A DNA stretch of 64,000 nt from Kitasatospora sp. MAP5-34 (GTDB lineage: Bacteria; Actinomycetota; Actinomycetes; Streptomycetales; Streptomycetaceae): assembly GCF_029894335.1 (NCBI RefSeq), contig NZ_JARXZC010000002.1, forward strand, positions 62,001 to 126,000, given 5' to 3'. The notes below the pieces were generated by a model. That model was given only the letters and a program-made list of their open reading frames with translations. It did not search any database and was not told the origin of the DNA. The translations under genes were made by a program, and so were the position numbers. The number at the start of each line of letters is the position of its first letter. Position 1 is the stretch's first letter. This document shows, piece after piece, positions 8,817 through 18,073 of this stretch.

Positions 8817-10124
8817 ATGGATGACACAGCTGTGAACGACACCGCGTACCGCACCGCTCCGTACGAACCCTCCGCCGAGGCCCGCTGGGTGCCCGAACCG
8901 GACAAGCGTCCGGGGCGGACGGCTTTTCAGCGTGACCGCGCGCGGGTGCTGCACTCCGCCGCGCTGCGCCGGCTGGCAGGGATCACGCAGGTGGTTGCGC
9001 CGATGCTCAGTGACTTCCCGCGTACCCGGCTGACGCACTCGCTGGAGTGTGCCCAGGTCGGGCGGGAGCTGGGCGCGGCCCTCGGCTGCGATCCGGATCT
9101 GGTCGAGACCGGCTGTCTGGCCCACGACATCGGGCACCCGCCGTTCGGCCACACCGGTGAGCAGGCGCTCGACCAGGCCGCCGAGGCGTGCGGCGGGTTC
9201 GAGGGGAACGCCCAGTCGCTGCGCATTCTCACCAGGCTCGAACCCAAACGCTTCGCGCCACTCGACGAGGCCCCCGCCCGGCTGGCGCCGTGGCCCGGGC
9301 ACAGCGTCGGTCTCAATCTGAGCCGGGCCGCCCTCGACGCCGCCACCAAGTACCCCTGGCCGCGCGGCTCGCACCCCACCGACCCGGGCTCCACCAAGTA
9401 CGGCGTCTACGCCGACGACCTGCCGGTCTTCCGCTGGCTGCGGAAGGGCTCGCCCGCCGACCGCAAGTGCTTCGAGGCCACCGTCATGGACTGGTCCGAC
9501 GACGTCGCCTACTCCACCCACGACGTGGAGGACGGCCTGCAGGCCGGCCACATCGACCCGGCCGTGCTGCGCTCCGCCGAGGAGCGCGGCGAGCTGTTCA
9601 AGATCGCCGAACGGTACGCGCCGGAGGCCGAGGCCGAGGAGTTCGGCGAGGCGCTGGACCGCCTACGCGCCGAGGAGTGGTGGCCCCGCTCGTACGACGG
9701 CTCCGCCCGCGCCCGGGCCGGCCTGAAGGACCTCACCAGCCAGCTGATCGGCCGCTTCTGCCTGGCGGCCGAGCAGGCCACCCGGGCCCGCTACGGCCCC
9801 GGGCCGCTGACCAGGTACGCGGCGGAGCTGGTCGTCCCGCACGCCGTCCGGGTCGAGTGCGCCGTCCTGAAGGCCGTCGCCGTCCGGTACGTGATGCAGC
9901 GCGAGGAGCAGGCGAAACTCCGCTCCCGCCAGCGGATCGTGATCGCCGAGCTGGCCGACACCCTGGTCCGCACCGCGCCGTACGGTCTCGACCCGGTGTT
10001 CGCCGCCCTCTACGAGGAGGCGGAGGACGACCGGGCGGCCCTGCGGGCGGTGATCGACCAGATCGCCACCCTGACCGACGCCTCGGCGCTGGCTCTGCAC
10101 GCCCGCCTGGTCGAGGCGGGGTGA
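8817..10124 (+). CDS. dgt: Deoxyguanosinetriphosphate triphosphohydrolase (HD superfamily, type 2)
   Basis: The 435-residue product hydrolyses dNTPs (dGTP-type) to the nucleoside and triphosphate. HD-domain metal ligands are seen in order: [11 protein letters not shown] (His), [14 protein letters not shown] (His-Asp pair) and [15 protein letters not shown] (distal Asp). The family start region [20 protein letters not shown] is intact. ATG 8817 is used; GTG 8832 is an alternative because no strong ribosome site precedes either. It lies directly upstream of dnaG in the conserved actinobacterial dgt-dnaG order, linking dNTP homeostasis with replication. Confidence 0.92.
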   Translation: MDDTAVNDTAYRTAPYEPSAEARWVPEPDKRPGRTAFQRDRARVLHSAALRRLAGITQVVAPMLSDFPRTRLTHSLECAQVGRELGAALGCDPDLVETGCLAHDIGHPPFGHTGEQALDQAAEACGGFEGNAQSLRILTRLEPKRFAPLDEAPARLAPWPGHSVGLNLSRAALDAATKYPWPRGSHPTDPGSTKYGVYADDLPVFRWLRKGSPADRKCFEATVMDWSDDVAYSTHDVEDGLQAGHIDPAVLRSAEERGELFKIAERYAPEAEAEEFGEALDRLRAEEWWPRSYDGSARARAGLKDLTSQLIGRFCLAAEQATRARYGPGPLTRYAAELVVPHAVRVECAVLKAVAVRYVMQREEQAKLRSRQRIVIAELADTLVRTAPYGLDPVFAALYEEAEDDRAALRAVIDQIATLTDASALALHARLVEAG

Positions 10125-10134
10125 ACGGGCCGGC

Positions 10135-10176
10135 GTGACCGAGGTGGGGTGATCGAGTCGGGGTGACCGAAGTGGT
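10135..10176. repeat. 14-bp tandem repeat, three copies, after the dgt stop
   Basis: Units GTGACCGAGGTGGG, GTGATCGAGTCGGG and GTGACCGAAGTGGT lie head to tail, starting 11 bases past the dgt stop and ending 48 bases before the dnaG start. No hairpin is formed. Confidence 0.7.
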
Positions 10177-10224
10177 GGTCGAGGTCGCGGCCGTACGGGT
10201 GGCCGAGCCCGTACACTTCACCAA

Positions 10225-12135
10225 GTGGCTGGGCGGATCAGGGACGAGGATGTGCAGGCGGTGCGCAACGCACTGCCGATCGATGCTGTCGTCGGCGACT
10301 ACGTCCAGCTGACCAACGGCGGTGGCAGCCAGCTCAAGGGCGTCTGCCCGTTCCACGACGAGAAGTCGGCCTCGTTCTACGTCCACCCGGGCAAGGGTGT
10401 CTTCCACTGCTTCGGCTGCGGTGAGAGCGGCGACACGATCTCCTTCCTGATGAAGATCGAGCACTTCTCCTTCGCCGAGGCCGTCGAGCGGATGGCCGGC
10501 CAGGCCAACATCACGCTCCGGTACGAGGAGGGCGGCTACTCGCCCCGCCACCAGCAGGGCGAGCGGACCAGGCTGGTCGAGGCGCACAAGGTGGCCGCCG
10601 CCTGGTACCAGGAGCAACTGGAGACCCCGGAGGCCGAGATCGGCCGGGCCTTCCTCGCGGAGCGCGGCTTCGACGCCGACGCCGCCAAGCACTTCGGGGT
10701 CGGCTACGCCCCGGCCGGGTGGGAGCACCTGGTCCGTTACCTGCGTGGCAAGGGCTTCAGCGACAAGGAGATCCTGCTCGGCGGCCTGGCCTCGCAGGGG
10801 CAGCGCGGCGGGCTGATCGACCGTTTCCGTGGCCGCCTGGTCTGGCCGATCCGGGACACCACAGGTGAGGTGATCGGCTTCGGCGCCCGTCGGCTGCGCG
10901 AGGACGACACCGGCCCGAAGTACCTCAACACCCCTGAGACGCCGATCTACAAGAAGTCGAACGTCCTCTACGGCATCGACCTCGCCAAGAAGGAGATCGC
11001 CAAGTCCGGCCGGGCCGTGGTGGTCGAGGGCTACACGGATGTGATGGCCTGTCATCTCGCCGGTGTGACAACGGCGGTGGCGACCTGCGGTACCGCGTTC
11101 GCCGAGGATCACATCAAGATCATTCGTCGGCTGCTGATGGACACCTCGCAGTACCGGGGCGAGACGGTCTTCACCTTCGACGGCGACGCCGCCGGCCAGA
11201 AGGCCGCCCTGCGAGCTTTCGAGGACGATCAGAAGTTCGCCGCCCGCACCTCCATCGCCATCACCCCCGGCGGCATGGATCCGTGCGAACTGCGCCTCGC
11301 CAAGGGCGACGAAGCAGTCCGGGAACTCATCGAAAACCCCGTCCCGCTCTTCGAGTTCGCGCTCCGCTCGGCCGTCGCCCGGCACCGCGTGGACTCGCCG
11401 GAGGGCCGCGCGGCCGCGCTCGAGGAGGCGGCCCAGATCATCGTGAAGATCAAGGACCGCTCGATCCAACACGAGTACGCCGTCCAACTCGCGGGCCTGC
11501 TCGGGATCCTGGACGAGCAGTTCGTGGTCCGGCGGATCGGCCAGCTGGCCCGCTGGCAGCGCGACAACCCGCAGCAGGCACGCGGGGCCCAGCTCGCCGC
11601 CCGCCGCATCGAGGTCCAGGCGGCCGCCGAACCGCAGCGCCCCGTCTACCGGTTGAACCCCAAGGACCCCGCCCAGTTCGTGGAGCGCGAGCTGCTGAAG
11701 CTCGCCCTCCAGCACCCGAACCTGGTCAGCCCGGCGTTCGACAACTACGGCGACGAGGAGTTCCCCACCCCGCCGTACGCCGCCGTACGCGGCGCGATCC
11801 GCCAGGCCGGCGGAGCCACGTACGGCGCGACCCTGCCCGACTTCACCGCAGTCGTGCGCGAGATCTGCCCCGACGATCAAGTACGCAGACTGGTAACCGA
11901 GTTGACGGTAGAGCCGATCCGCACCCGGCGGGCACCCGACGAGATCTACGCGGGCGAGTTCCTGGTCAAACTGCGCCTGCAGGCGGTGGACCGCCGGATC
12001 GCCGAGGTCCGGGGCCAGCTGCAGCGCCTCGGGAACCGTTCCACGGCGGAGGAGATGAACGCCGTGCAGAGCGAGCTGTGGGCCCTCCAGCAGTACGGGC
12101 AGGGACTGCGCAGCCGGGGCTTCGCCGGCCTGTAG
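10225..12135 (+). CDS. dnaG: DNA primase
   Basis: The 636-residue primase synthesises RNA primers at the replication fork. The N-terminal CHC2 zinc-binding domain has Cys41, His44, Cys62 and Cys65 (CPFH ... FHCFGC). The catalytic core and TOPRIM domain follow: [13 protein letters not shown] near residue 265 with the metal-binding Glu, and FDGDAAG near residue 318. The C-terminal helical region for DnaB helicase contact is complete to [11 protein letters not shown]. The start is GTG 10225 ([10 protein letters not shown], as in Streptomyces primases). The next gene is an hrdA-like sigma factor, giving a reduced macromolecular-synthesis order. Confidence 0.97.
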   Translation: MAGRIRDEDVQAVRNALPIDAVVGDYVQLTNGGGSQLKGVCPFHDEKSASFYVHPGKGVFHCFGCGESGDTISFLMKIEHFSFAEAVERMAGQANITLRYEEGGYSPRHQQGERTRLVEAHKVAAAWYQEQLETPEAEIGRAFLAERGFDADAAKHFGVGYAPAGWEHLVRYLRGKGFSDKEILLGGLASQGQRGGLIDRFRGRLVWPIRDTTGEVIGFGARRLREDDTGPKYLNTPETPIYKKSNVLYGIDLAKKEIAKSGRAVVVEGYTDVMACHLAGVTTAVATCGTAFAEDHIKIIRRLLMDTSQYRGETVFTFDGDAAGQKAALRAFEDDQKFAARTSIAITPGGMDPCELRLAKGDEAVRELIENPVPLFEFALRSAVARHRVDSPEGRAAALEEAAQIIVKIKDRSIQHEYAVQLAGLLGILDEQFVVRRIGQLARWQRDNPQQARGAQLAARRIEVQAAAEPQRPVYRLNPKDPAQFVERELLKLALQHPNLVSPAFDNYGDEEFPTPPYAAVRGAIRQAGGATYGATLPDFTAVVREICPDDQVRRLVTELTVEPIRTRRAPDEIYAGEFLVKLRLQAVDRRIAEVRGQLQRLGNRSTAEEMNAVQSELWALQQYGQGLRSRGFAGL

Positions 12136-12284
12136 CCGTACCGGGTGGTCCGGAGCGGGAAGCGGGCCGGGGCAGAAAGTCGGCGCAGGGCTCTCGGCCC
12201 AGGAGCGTGGCGTACCCCACACTGGTGGGTATCCCAGTCCGTGTGGCGCGGATCCCCCACGAACCGCGCGCGGCCCAGAGAGGG

Positions 12285-13493
12285 ATGCCCGTGGACTTTG
12301 CCGCAGTGCAGCCACCGCAGGCCGTCGTGGACGAGCTGCTCGTCGATGATGCCGCCGCCGAGGCCGGAGCGAGCCAGGCCGGACCAGGACGGTACCGAAC
12401 GGACGAGGGCGGAGCGGTCGGTGCGAGCGCCGACGACCACGGGCGCGACGACGGCCCGCCGTCCGAGGAGGCCCGGGTGCCGGTCCAGGGCGGGCCGCCG
12501 ACCGGTCACCCGCTGGGAGCCGAGGCGGGTGTGGAGGACGAGGACGAGGACGGCCCGCCCCCCGCACTCGACGAGTCCTCCGGCCCGGCCGCCGACCTGC
12601 TCCGTCAGTACCTCCGCGAGATCGGCCGGATCAGGCTGCTCAGCGCGGTCGAGGAGGTCGAGCTGGCCCGGCAGGTCGAGGCCGGGCTCTTCGCCGAACA
12701 GGCCCTGGACACCAGCCCCGGCCCGGACGAGCGGCTCACCGACGAGCTCGACCACCTGGTCGTGCTGGGCCGGATGGCCAAGCGCCGCCTGATCGAGGCC
12801 AACCTGCGACTGGTGGTCTCCGTCGCCAAGCGGTACGTCGGCCGGGGGCTGACGCTGCTCGATCTCGTCCAGGAGGGCAACCTCGGTCTGATCCGCGCGG
12901 TCGAGAAGTTCGACTACGAACGCGGCTACAAGTTCTCGACGTACGCCACCTGGTGGATCCGGCAGTCGATGAGCCGTGCCCTCGCCGACCAGGCCAGGAC
13001 CATCCGGGTTCCGGTGCACGTGGTCGAACTGATCAACCGGGTGATCCGCGTCCAGCGGGCGATGCTCCAGGAGCGGGGTGCCGAGCCGAGCGTGGCGGAG
13101 GTCGGCGCCGTGCTGGAGATCTCCGAGAGCAGAGTCCGGGAGGTGCTGCGGTTCGCGCAGGAGCCGGTCTCCTTGCACACCCCTGTCGGCGAGGAGGACG
13201 ACGTCGCCCTCGGGGACCTGATCGAGGACGCCGACGCCGCCTCACCCGTCGAGTCCGCCGCCTTCCTGCTCCTGCGCCAGCACCTGGAGGCGGTGCTCTC
13301 GACGTTGGGTGAGCGCGAACGGCAGGTGGTGCAGCTCCGCTACGGCCTGGACGACGGACGCCCGCGCACGCTGGAGGAGATCGGCCACCTCTTCGGTGTC
13401 ACCCGTGAGCGGATCCGCCAGATAGAGGCCAAGACCCTTGCCAAGCTGCGGGATCACGCCTTCGCGGACCAGCTCCGGGGGTACCTCGACTGA
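12285..13493 (+). CDS. hrdA: RNA polymerase sigma factor of the principal (sigma-70) group, HrdA-like
   Basis: The 402-residue product has a ~100-residue acidic, Gly/Pro-rich N-terminus and lacks the long Lys-rich region 1.1 of HrdB. Region 1.2 is [20 protein letters not shown]. Region 2 has [20 protein letters not shown], then [20 protein letters not shown] for -10 recognition and melting. Region 4 has [20 protein letters not shown], the helix-turn-helix for -35 recognition. The start is ATG 12285 after GAGAGGG. Placement directly after dnaG matches the hrdA locus of Streptomyces, so it is an alternative non-essential principal-type sigma rather than HrdB. The name rests on synteny. Confidence 0.85.
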   Translation: MPVDFAAVQPPQAVVDELLVDDAAAEAGASQAGPGRYRTDEGGAVGASADDHGRDDGPPSEEARVPVQGGPPTGHPLGAEAGVEDEDEDGPPPALDESSGPAADLLRQYLREIGRIRLLSAVEEVELARQVEAGLFAEQALDTSPGPDERLTDELDHLVVLGRMAKRRLIEANLRLVVSVAKRYVGRGLTLLDLVQEGNLGLIRAVEKFDYERGYKFSTYATWWIRQSMSRALADQARTIRVPVHVVELINRVIRVQRAMLQERGAEPSVAEVGAVLEISESRVREVLRFAQEPVSLHTPVGEEDDVALGDLIEDADAASPVESAAFLLLRQHLEAVLSTLGERERQVVQLRYGLDDGRPRTLEEIGHLFGVTRERIRQIEAKTLAKLRDHAFADQLRGYLD

Positions 13494-13510
13494 GCGGGTG
13501 CACACCTTGC

Positions 13511-13526
13511 GGCTCAGTGGCTCAGT
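13511..13526. repeat. 8-bp tandem duplication across the gadB stop
   Basis: GGCTCAGT occurs twice head to tail (13511-13518 and 13519-13526). The TGA of the minus-strand glutamate decarboxylase lies in the second copy on the plus-strand scale. Confidence 0.7.
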
Positions 13527-14925
13527 GGTGGAAGCCGGTTCGGGCCGGTACGCCGAGCTTCTGCAACGGCACCGGCTGGCGCTGGAGTTCGGGGAGCAGG
13601 CGGGTGAGGTCGGCGAGCAGGAGGTCGGCCAGGTCGCGGGAGAACCCGTTCCGGCAGACGATTCGCAGTACGGATAGGTCGGTCCGGTCTGCCGGGAAGG
13701 TGTACGCCGGTACCTGCCAACCGCGTTCGCGCAGCCGCCGGGAGACGTCGAAGACGTCGAACGGCATCCCGTCTGCCGTAGTGAAGGCGAAGACCGGCAG
13801 TTCGTCGCCCCGGGTGAGCAGTCGGAAGCAGCCCAACTTCTCGATCTCGGCGGCCAGATACTCCGCGACCTCCCGGCTGGCCTGTTGCACGGCGCGGAAC
13901 CCGTCCCGGCCCAGCCGGAGGAACGTGTAGTACTGGGCGACGACTTCGGCCCCCGGGCGGGAGAAGTTCAGTGCGAACGTGGGCATTTCGCCGCCCAGGT
14001 AGTTCACCCGGAAGATCAGCTCCTCCGGCAGGGCCTCCTTGTCCCGCCAGAGCGCCCAGCCGACCCCCGGATACACCAGCCCGTACTTGTGGCCGCTGGT
14101 GTTGATCGAGGAGACCCGGGGCAGCTGGAAGTCCCAGACCAGATCCGGGTCCAGGAAGGGCGCCACCATCGCGCCGGACGCCCCGTCGACGTGGACCGGC
14201 ACGTCGAGCCCGGTCCGCGCCTGCAGCGCGTCGAGCGCCGCGCAGATCTCCGCCACCGGCTCGTACGAACCGTCGAAGGTGGAGCCGAGGATGCCGACCA
14301 CCCCGATGGTGTTCTCGTCGCAGAGGGCCACCGCCCGCTCGGCGTCGAGGTGGTAGACATCACCCTGCATCGGCACGGTACGCGCCTCGACCTCCCAGAA
14401 GTTGCAGAACTTCTCCCAGCAGATCTGGACGTTGACTCCCATCACCAGGTTGGGCCGGGCCCCGGCCGCGTACCGGTCGGCGTTCCGTCCCATCCACCGG
14501 CGCTTCAGGGCGAGCCCGGCCAGCATGCACGCCTCGCTGGAACCGGTGGTCGAGCAGCCGACCGCCGTGTCCGGGTCCGGGGCGTGCCAGAGGTCGGCCA
14601 GGATCGCCACGCAGCGCCGTTCCAGCTCGGCGGTCTGCGGGTACTCGTCCTTGTCGATCATGTTCTTGTCCAGGCACTCCGCCATCAGCTTCTCCGCCTG
14701 GACCTCCATCGAGGTGGTCACGAAGGTGGCCAGGTTGAGCTTGGCGTTGCCGTCCAGCATCAGTTCGTCGTGGATCAGCTGGTACGCCGTGTCCGGCGGG
14801 ATCGGGCCGTCCGCCAGTCGGTGCAGGGGCGGGCTGAGCTCCATCGCGCCGAGCGGGTCGGCCTCGCCGAGGAAGGGGGCGACGGTCAGTCGGCGGTCGT
14901 CGGCGTCTCCGTGGTGCAGTGCCAT
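13522..14925 (-). CDS. gadB: Glutamate decarboxylase (PLP-dependent)
   Basis: The 467-residue cytoplasmic enzyme converts L-glutamate to GABA and CO2, consuming a proton. The whole chain fits group II decarboxylases. It shows FVTTSMEVQAEKLMAECLDKN, the PLP phosphate and cofactor region GCSTTGSSEACMLAGLALKR, VHVDGASGAMVAPF with the PLP-contacting Asp, and INTSGHKYGLVYPG with the Schiff-base Lys. The E. coli C-terminal pH-gating tail is not evident. The start is ATG 14925, with GAAGGGA upstream. It converges on the sigma-factor gene. No adjacent glutamate/GABA antiporter is present. Confidence 0.94.
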   Translation of the reverse strand: MALHHGDADDRRLTVAPFLGEADPLGAMELSPPLHRLADGPIPPDTAYQLIHDELMLDGNAKLNLATFVTTSMEVQAEKLMAECLDKNMIDKDEYPQTAELERRCVAILADLWHAPDPDTAVGCSTTGSSEACMLAGLALKRRWMGRNADRYAAGARPNLVMGVNVQICWEKFCNFWEVEARTVPMQGDVYHLDAERAVALCDENTIGVVGILGSTFDGSYEPVAEICAALDALQARTGLDVPVHVDGASGAMVAPFLDPDLVWDFQLPRVSSINTSGHKYGLVYPGVGWALWRDKEALPEELIFRVNYLGGEMPTFALNFSRPGAEVVAQYYTFLRLGRDGFRAVQQASREVAEYLAAEIEKLGCFRLLTRGDELPVFAFTTADGMPFDVFDVSRRLRERGWQVPAYTFPADRTDLSVLRIVCRNGFSRDLADLLLADLTRLLPELQRQPVPLQKLGVPARTGFHH

Positions 14926-15068
14926 CCCAGGTCCCTTCGTGGTGGTCCCGCGCAGCTCCGGCCTGCCGGTGCTGGGCGCTCAGCTGCCAGCATTCACGCT
15001 CGGACCGGCGGGTTGCCCGCCCATAGGGCCGTTCGGCGGCTCCCGGAGTCCGGAGGTGGACCTGGCCC

Positions 15069-16472
15069 TCAGTCCTTCGCGAGCGGCAGCCGGGCCACCA
15101 GCCGGGCACCATGGTCGGAGTCCGCCACGACCAGACCGCCGCCGAGGTGGGTCGCGATGTCCTGGGCGATGGCCAGGCCCAGCCCGGCGCCGCCCTCGTC
15201 GCGGCTGCGCGCGTCGTCGAGCCGGGTGAAGCGTTCGAAGACCCGCTCCCGGTCGGCCGGCGGGATGCCGGGGCCGTCGTCGGAGATCTCCAGCACGGCT
15301 GTCCTGGTGCCGGGTTCGACCTGGAGGGAGAGTTCGACCTGACTGATCGCGTAGCGCTGGGCGTTGTCCAGCAGGTTGGTGATGAGCCGGGCCAGCCAGA
15401 GCGGGTTGCCGATCACGGTGACGTCCGTGGCGGCCCGGATCCGGACCGGGACGCGGTCGGCGCGCCGCGCGGCGACCGTCTCGGCGGCCAGGTCGGCCAG
15501 GTCGACGGAGGTCGCCGAGGCCGGCTCGGCGGCGTCCATCCGGGCCAGCAGCAGCAGGTCGGAGGCGAGGTCCTCCAGCCGGGCGGTGTCCTCCAGCGCA
15601 CCGCTGACCAGCTCCTGCCAGAGCGCGGGGTCGGGGTGCGCCAGCGCCACCTCGAGCTGGGTGCGCAGCACGGTGATCGGGCTGCGCAGCTCGTGCGAGG
15701 CGTCCGCGATGAACTGGCGCTGCCGGACGCCGGACGCCTCCAGGCGGTCGAGGGTCGCGTTCATGGTGGCGGCGAGCCGGGCGATCTCGTCCCGGCTGCG
15801 GGGCACCGGCACCCGGCGGTGCAGGTCGCGGTCGCTGATCTCGGCGACCTCCGCCCGGATCGCCTCGACCGGCCGCAGCGCCCGGCCGGTCACCCACCAG
15901 GTGACCAGGATCACGGTGAGCAGGAGCAGCGGCACGCCCACCAGCAGGGTGGCCGTGGTGGTGGTGTCGGCGGCGTCCGCGTCCCGCAGCGAGGTACCGG
16001 CGTAGACGGTGACCAGGCCGGTCGGAGTCCTGGTGGTCACCCGGACGACCTGCTGGCGGTGCTCGTCGTGCAGCGGACTGAGATCCCAGGTGCCGCGCAC
16101 GATGCCGACGACCATCGGGCGATAGGGGGAGACGGGCGGGCGTCCGGCCAGGTTCGGGCTGGCCGCGAGGACCCGTCCGGTGGAGTCGACGACCTGGATG
16201 AAGTCCGCGCCGTGCGCCGGCGGTGGGAGCGGGTCGAGGCGTTCCTCGGCCGCCAGCTGGGACACCGAGACGGCCTGCTGTTCGGCTGCGGCCTCGGCGT
16301 TCTGGATCAGGTTCAGGTCCAGCAGCGTGACCAGCGCGAACGAGGCGATACCCAGTGCGATGGCGACCACGACGGACGCGCCGAGCGTGGCCCGGGCCCG
16401 GACGGATCCGGGCCGGAACCGCAGCAGCAGGCGGGTCAGCCGCTCCCGGCGGCCCGGGCCCCGGTCAGCCAC
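15069..16472 (-). CDS. Sensor histidine kinase
   Basis: The 467-residue membrane kinase has TM1 at about residues 29-53, an extracytoplasmic sensor of ~120 residues, and TM2 at about 170-192. A HAMP domain follows (RALRPVEAIRAEVAEISDRD), then the dimerisation helix with FIADASHELRSPITVLRTQ (phosphoacceptor His). The ATPase domain has LITNLLDNAQRYA (N box), SDDGPGIPPADRERVFERF (G1/F) and GGAGLGLAIAQDI (G2). It starts at GTG 16472 and overlaps the regulator gene by 8 bases, so the two are translationally coupled. The cognate regulator is immediately upstream. Confidence 0.95.
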   Translation of the reverse strand: MADRGPGRRERLTRLLLRFRPGSVRARATLGASVVVAIALGIASFALVTLLDLNLIQNAEAAAEQQAVSVSQLAAEERLDPLPPPAHGADFIQVVDSTGRVLAASPNLAGRPPVSPYRPMVVGIVRGTWDLSPLHDEHRQQVVRVTTRTPTGLVTVYAGTSLRDADAADTTTTATLLVGVPLLLLTVILVTWWVTGRALRPVEAIRAEVAEISDRDLHRRVPVPRSRDEIARLAATMNATLDRLEASGVRQRQFIADASHELRSPITVLRTQLEVALAHPDPALWQELVSGALEDTARLEDLASDLLLLARMDAAEPASATSVDLADLAAETVAARRADRVPVRIRAATDVTVIGNPLWLARLITNLLDNAQRYAISQVELSLQVEPGTRTAVLEISDDGPGIPPADRERVFERFTRLDDARSRDEGGAGLGLAIAQDIATHLGGGLVVADSDHGARLVARLPLAKD

Positions 16473-17142
16473 CGTCCACCGCCAGGCGGTAGCCGGCGCC
16501 TCGGACGGTCTCCACGGCGGCCCGCCCGAACGGCGCGTCGATCTTGCGGCGCAACGCGCTGACGTGGACCTCGACGATGTTCAGGTCGCCCTCGAACGCG
16601 GAGTCCCAGACCTGCTCGAGGATCTCCCGCTTGGGCACCACCTCGCCCGCCCGCCGCGCCAGGTGCTCCAGCACCGCGAACTCCCGCGAGGTGAGCTTCG
16701 CCTCGACCCCGCCACGGGTGCAGAGCCGCCGGGCGGGATCGATCATCAGGTCGCCGAACTCCATGCTCTGCGGGCCGCGCCGCCCGGTACGCCGGACCAG
16801 CGCGCGCAGCCGGGCGACCAGCACCACGTACGAGAACGGCTTCGACAGGAAGTCGTCGGCCCCGGTGTCCAGCGCCTCCGCCTCGTCGTACTCGCCGTCC
16901 TTCGCCGTCAGCATCAGGATGCCGGCCTCGCTCCCGGCGGCGCGCAGCCTGGCGCAGACCCGGTAGCCGTTGAGCCCGGGCAGCATGATGTCGAGCACGA
17001 TCACGTCGTAGTCGTGCTCGCCGGCCAGCCAGAGCCCCTGGGGCCCGTCGTGGGCCACGTCCACGGAGAAACCCTCGGCCTGAAGCCCTCGCTGCAGAGC
17101 GGCGGCGAGCCGCCGCTCGTCCTCGACCACCAGTACGCGCAT
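16465..17142 (-). CDS. OmpR-family response regulator
   Basis: The 225-residue protein has a receiver domain with Asp8, phosphoacceptor Asp51 in DVIVLDIMLPG, and the Lys of LSKPF. The C-terminal winged helix shows LTSREFAVLEHLARR and VHVSALRRKIDAPFGRAAVETVRGAGYRL. It is transcribed with the kinase, divergently from the PepSY-like secreted protein. The 135-bp region between holds four CTTCAG direct repeats plus one inverted copy, a plausible binding array for this regulator. Confidence 0.95.
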   Translation of the reverse strand: MRVLVVEDERRLAAALQRGLQAEGFSVDVAHDGPQGLWLAGEHDYDVIVLDIMLPGLNGYRVCARLRAAGSEAGILMLTAKDGEYDEAEALDTGADDFLSKPFSYVVLVARLRALVRRTGRRGPQSMEFGDLMIDPARRLCTRGGVEAKLTSREFAVLEHLARRAGEVVPKREILEQVWDSAFEGDLNIVEVHVSALRRKIDAPFGRAAVETVRGAGYRLAVDGG

Positions 17143-17176
17143 GAGGACAAGGGTCGCAGGCGGCGCGGGCGTCCGG

Positions 17177-17224
17177 CTGAAGATGCCTTCAGGTGGCTTC
17201 AGCTCAGCTTCAGGTTCGCTTCAG
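17177..17224. promoter_or_regulatory. Phased CTTCAG repeat array between the two-component genes and the PepSY-like gene
   Basis: CTTCAG occurs at 17187, 17197, 17208 and 17219, i.e. at 10-, 11- and 11-base spacings, with the reverse complement CTGAAG at 17177. All copies therefore face the same side of the helix. OmpR-type regulators bind head-to-tail repeats of about 10-11 bp, so this is the predicted operator for the adjacent regulator, acting on the divergent genes. Confidence 0.65.
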
Positions 17225-17277
17225 CATGCTCGGTGCCGAGCCGGGCGCGGTGTCCGGTTGTCATGAGGAGCAGCGAG

Positions 17278-17835
17278 ATGTCTCAGTCCTTTCCCTCCAC
17301 CCCGGAGCAGCCCGGGAAGTCCGAGCAGTCGGCCCGTTCCCGGGTGGCGCTCGGGCGCCTGGTGCCCCGGCGCCGAGGCGCCCGGTGGGCCGCGCTGGCC
17401 GTGGTCGTGGTGATCGTGGGCGGGGGAGCGGCGGCTGCCGCCGTGCTGGACCACCACCACTCGCGCGAGGGCTGGGGCGGTCACTACGCCGAGGCCGGGT
17501 CCTACGGCCAGGGCGGGCACCGCCAGGGTGCCGAGGGCCACCTGCGCCACGGCGCGGACGGTGCTCAGGGCGGCCAGGCCGGTGACGGCACCGACGGCGA
17601 GGAGGGCCAGGCGCTGGCGCCCGCGCCGCTGCCCGCACTGCCCGCCGCCCAGGCGGCGGCGAAGGCGGCCGGCGCCGTTCCGGGCGGCCGGGTCGAGACG
17701 CTCCGGATAACCGGGCAGCAGGGCGGCGGCAGTGCCTGGCTGGCCGTGGTGCTGGGCACGGACGGCGTCCGCCACGACGTCTCGCTGGCAGGCGCCGACG
17801 GCACGGTCACCGGCAACACCGTCCCCGCCGGCTAG
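17278..17835 (+). CDS. Membrane-anchored PepSY-like protein
   Basis: The 185-residue product has a basic cytoplasmic N-terminus (RRRGAR), one membrane segment at about residues 38-58 (WAALAVVVVIVGGGAAAAAVL), a His/Gly/Gln-rich linker (DHHHSREGWGGHY, GQGGHRQGAEGHLRHGADG), and a C-terminal PepSY-like module. That module shows AAKAAGAVPGGRVETLRI, AWLAVVLGTDGVRHDVSL and DGTVTGNT. The His-rich linker could bind metal; that is inference. The start is ATG 17278, with GAGGAG 7 bases upstream. Secreted PepSY proteins often sit beside two-component systems as sensor modulators or targets, which fits the shared control region. Confidence 0.75.
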   Translation: MSQSFPSTPEQPGKSEQSARSRVALGRLVPRRRGARWAALAVVVVIVGGGAAAAAVLDHHHSREGWGGHYAEAGSYGQGGHRQGAEGHLRHGADGAQGGQAGDGTDGEEGQALAPAPLPALPAAQAAAKAAGAVPGGRVETLRITGQQGGGSAWLAVVLGTDGVRHDVSLAGADGTVTGNTVPAG

Positions 17836-17855
17836 CACCGTCCGATACCGTCGCC

Positions 17856-17982
17856 ACTGCGGGTACCGGCGTGACCCGCAGTACCGACGTGGCCGGTGGG
17901 CGACCACCGGATGTCGAACGCGCGCCGGACTGACCCGGCGCTCCACAGACCGGCCGGCCCCGAAGGGATCTCGGGGCCGGCC
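17856..17982 (+). terminator. Two hairpins downstream of the PepSY-like gene
   Basis: A perfect 9-bp inverted repeat (17856-17864 with 17874-17882) starts 20 bases past the stop. A second perfect 12-bp stem (17952-17963 with 17971-17982, 7-base loop) follows. The second is the stronger terminator candidate and separates this gene from the glycosyltransferase operon. Confidence 0.6.
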
Positions 17983-18073
17983 CATCCCACGTTCGCGCCA
18001 CCACTTCCGTGCCACGGCGTGCGGGGACCGGGCTCACCGGCCACCTCCGCTCCGCCCGGCCGAAAGGAAACTG

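Noticed and set aside
14360..15112. Long frames opposite gadB and the kinase as possible antisense genes
   Set aside because: They are frame shadows with Arg/His/Gly bias and no start context; codon-position GC fits the annotated strand.
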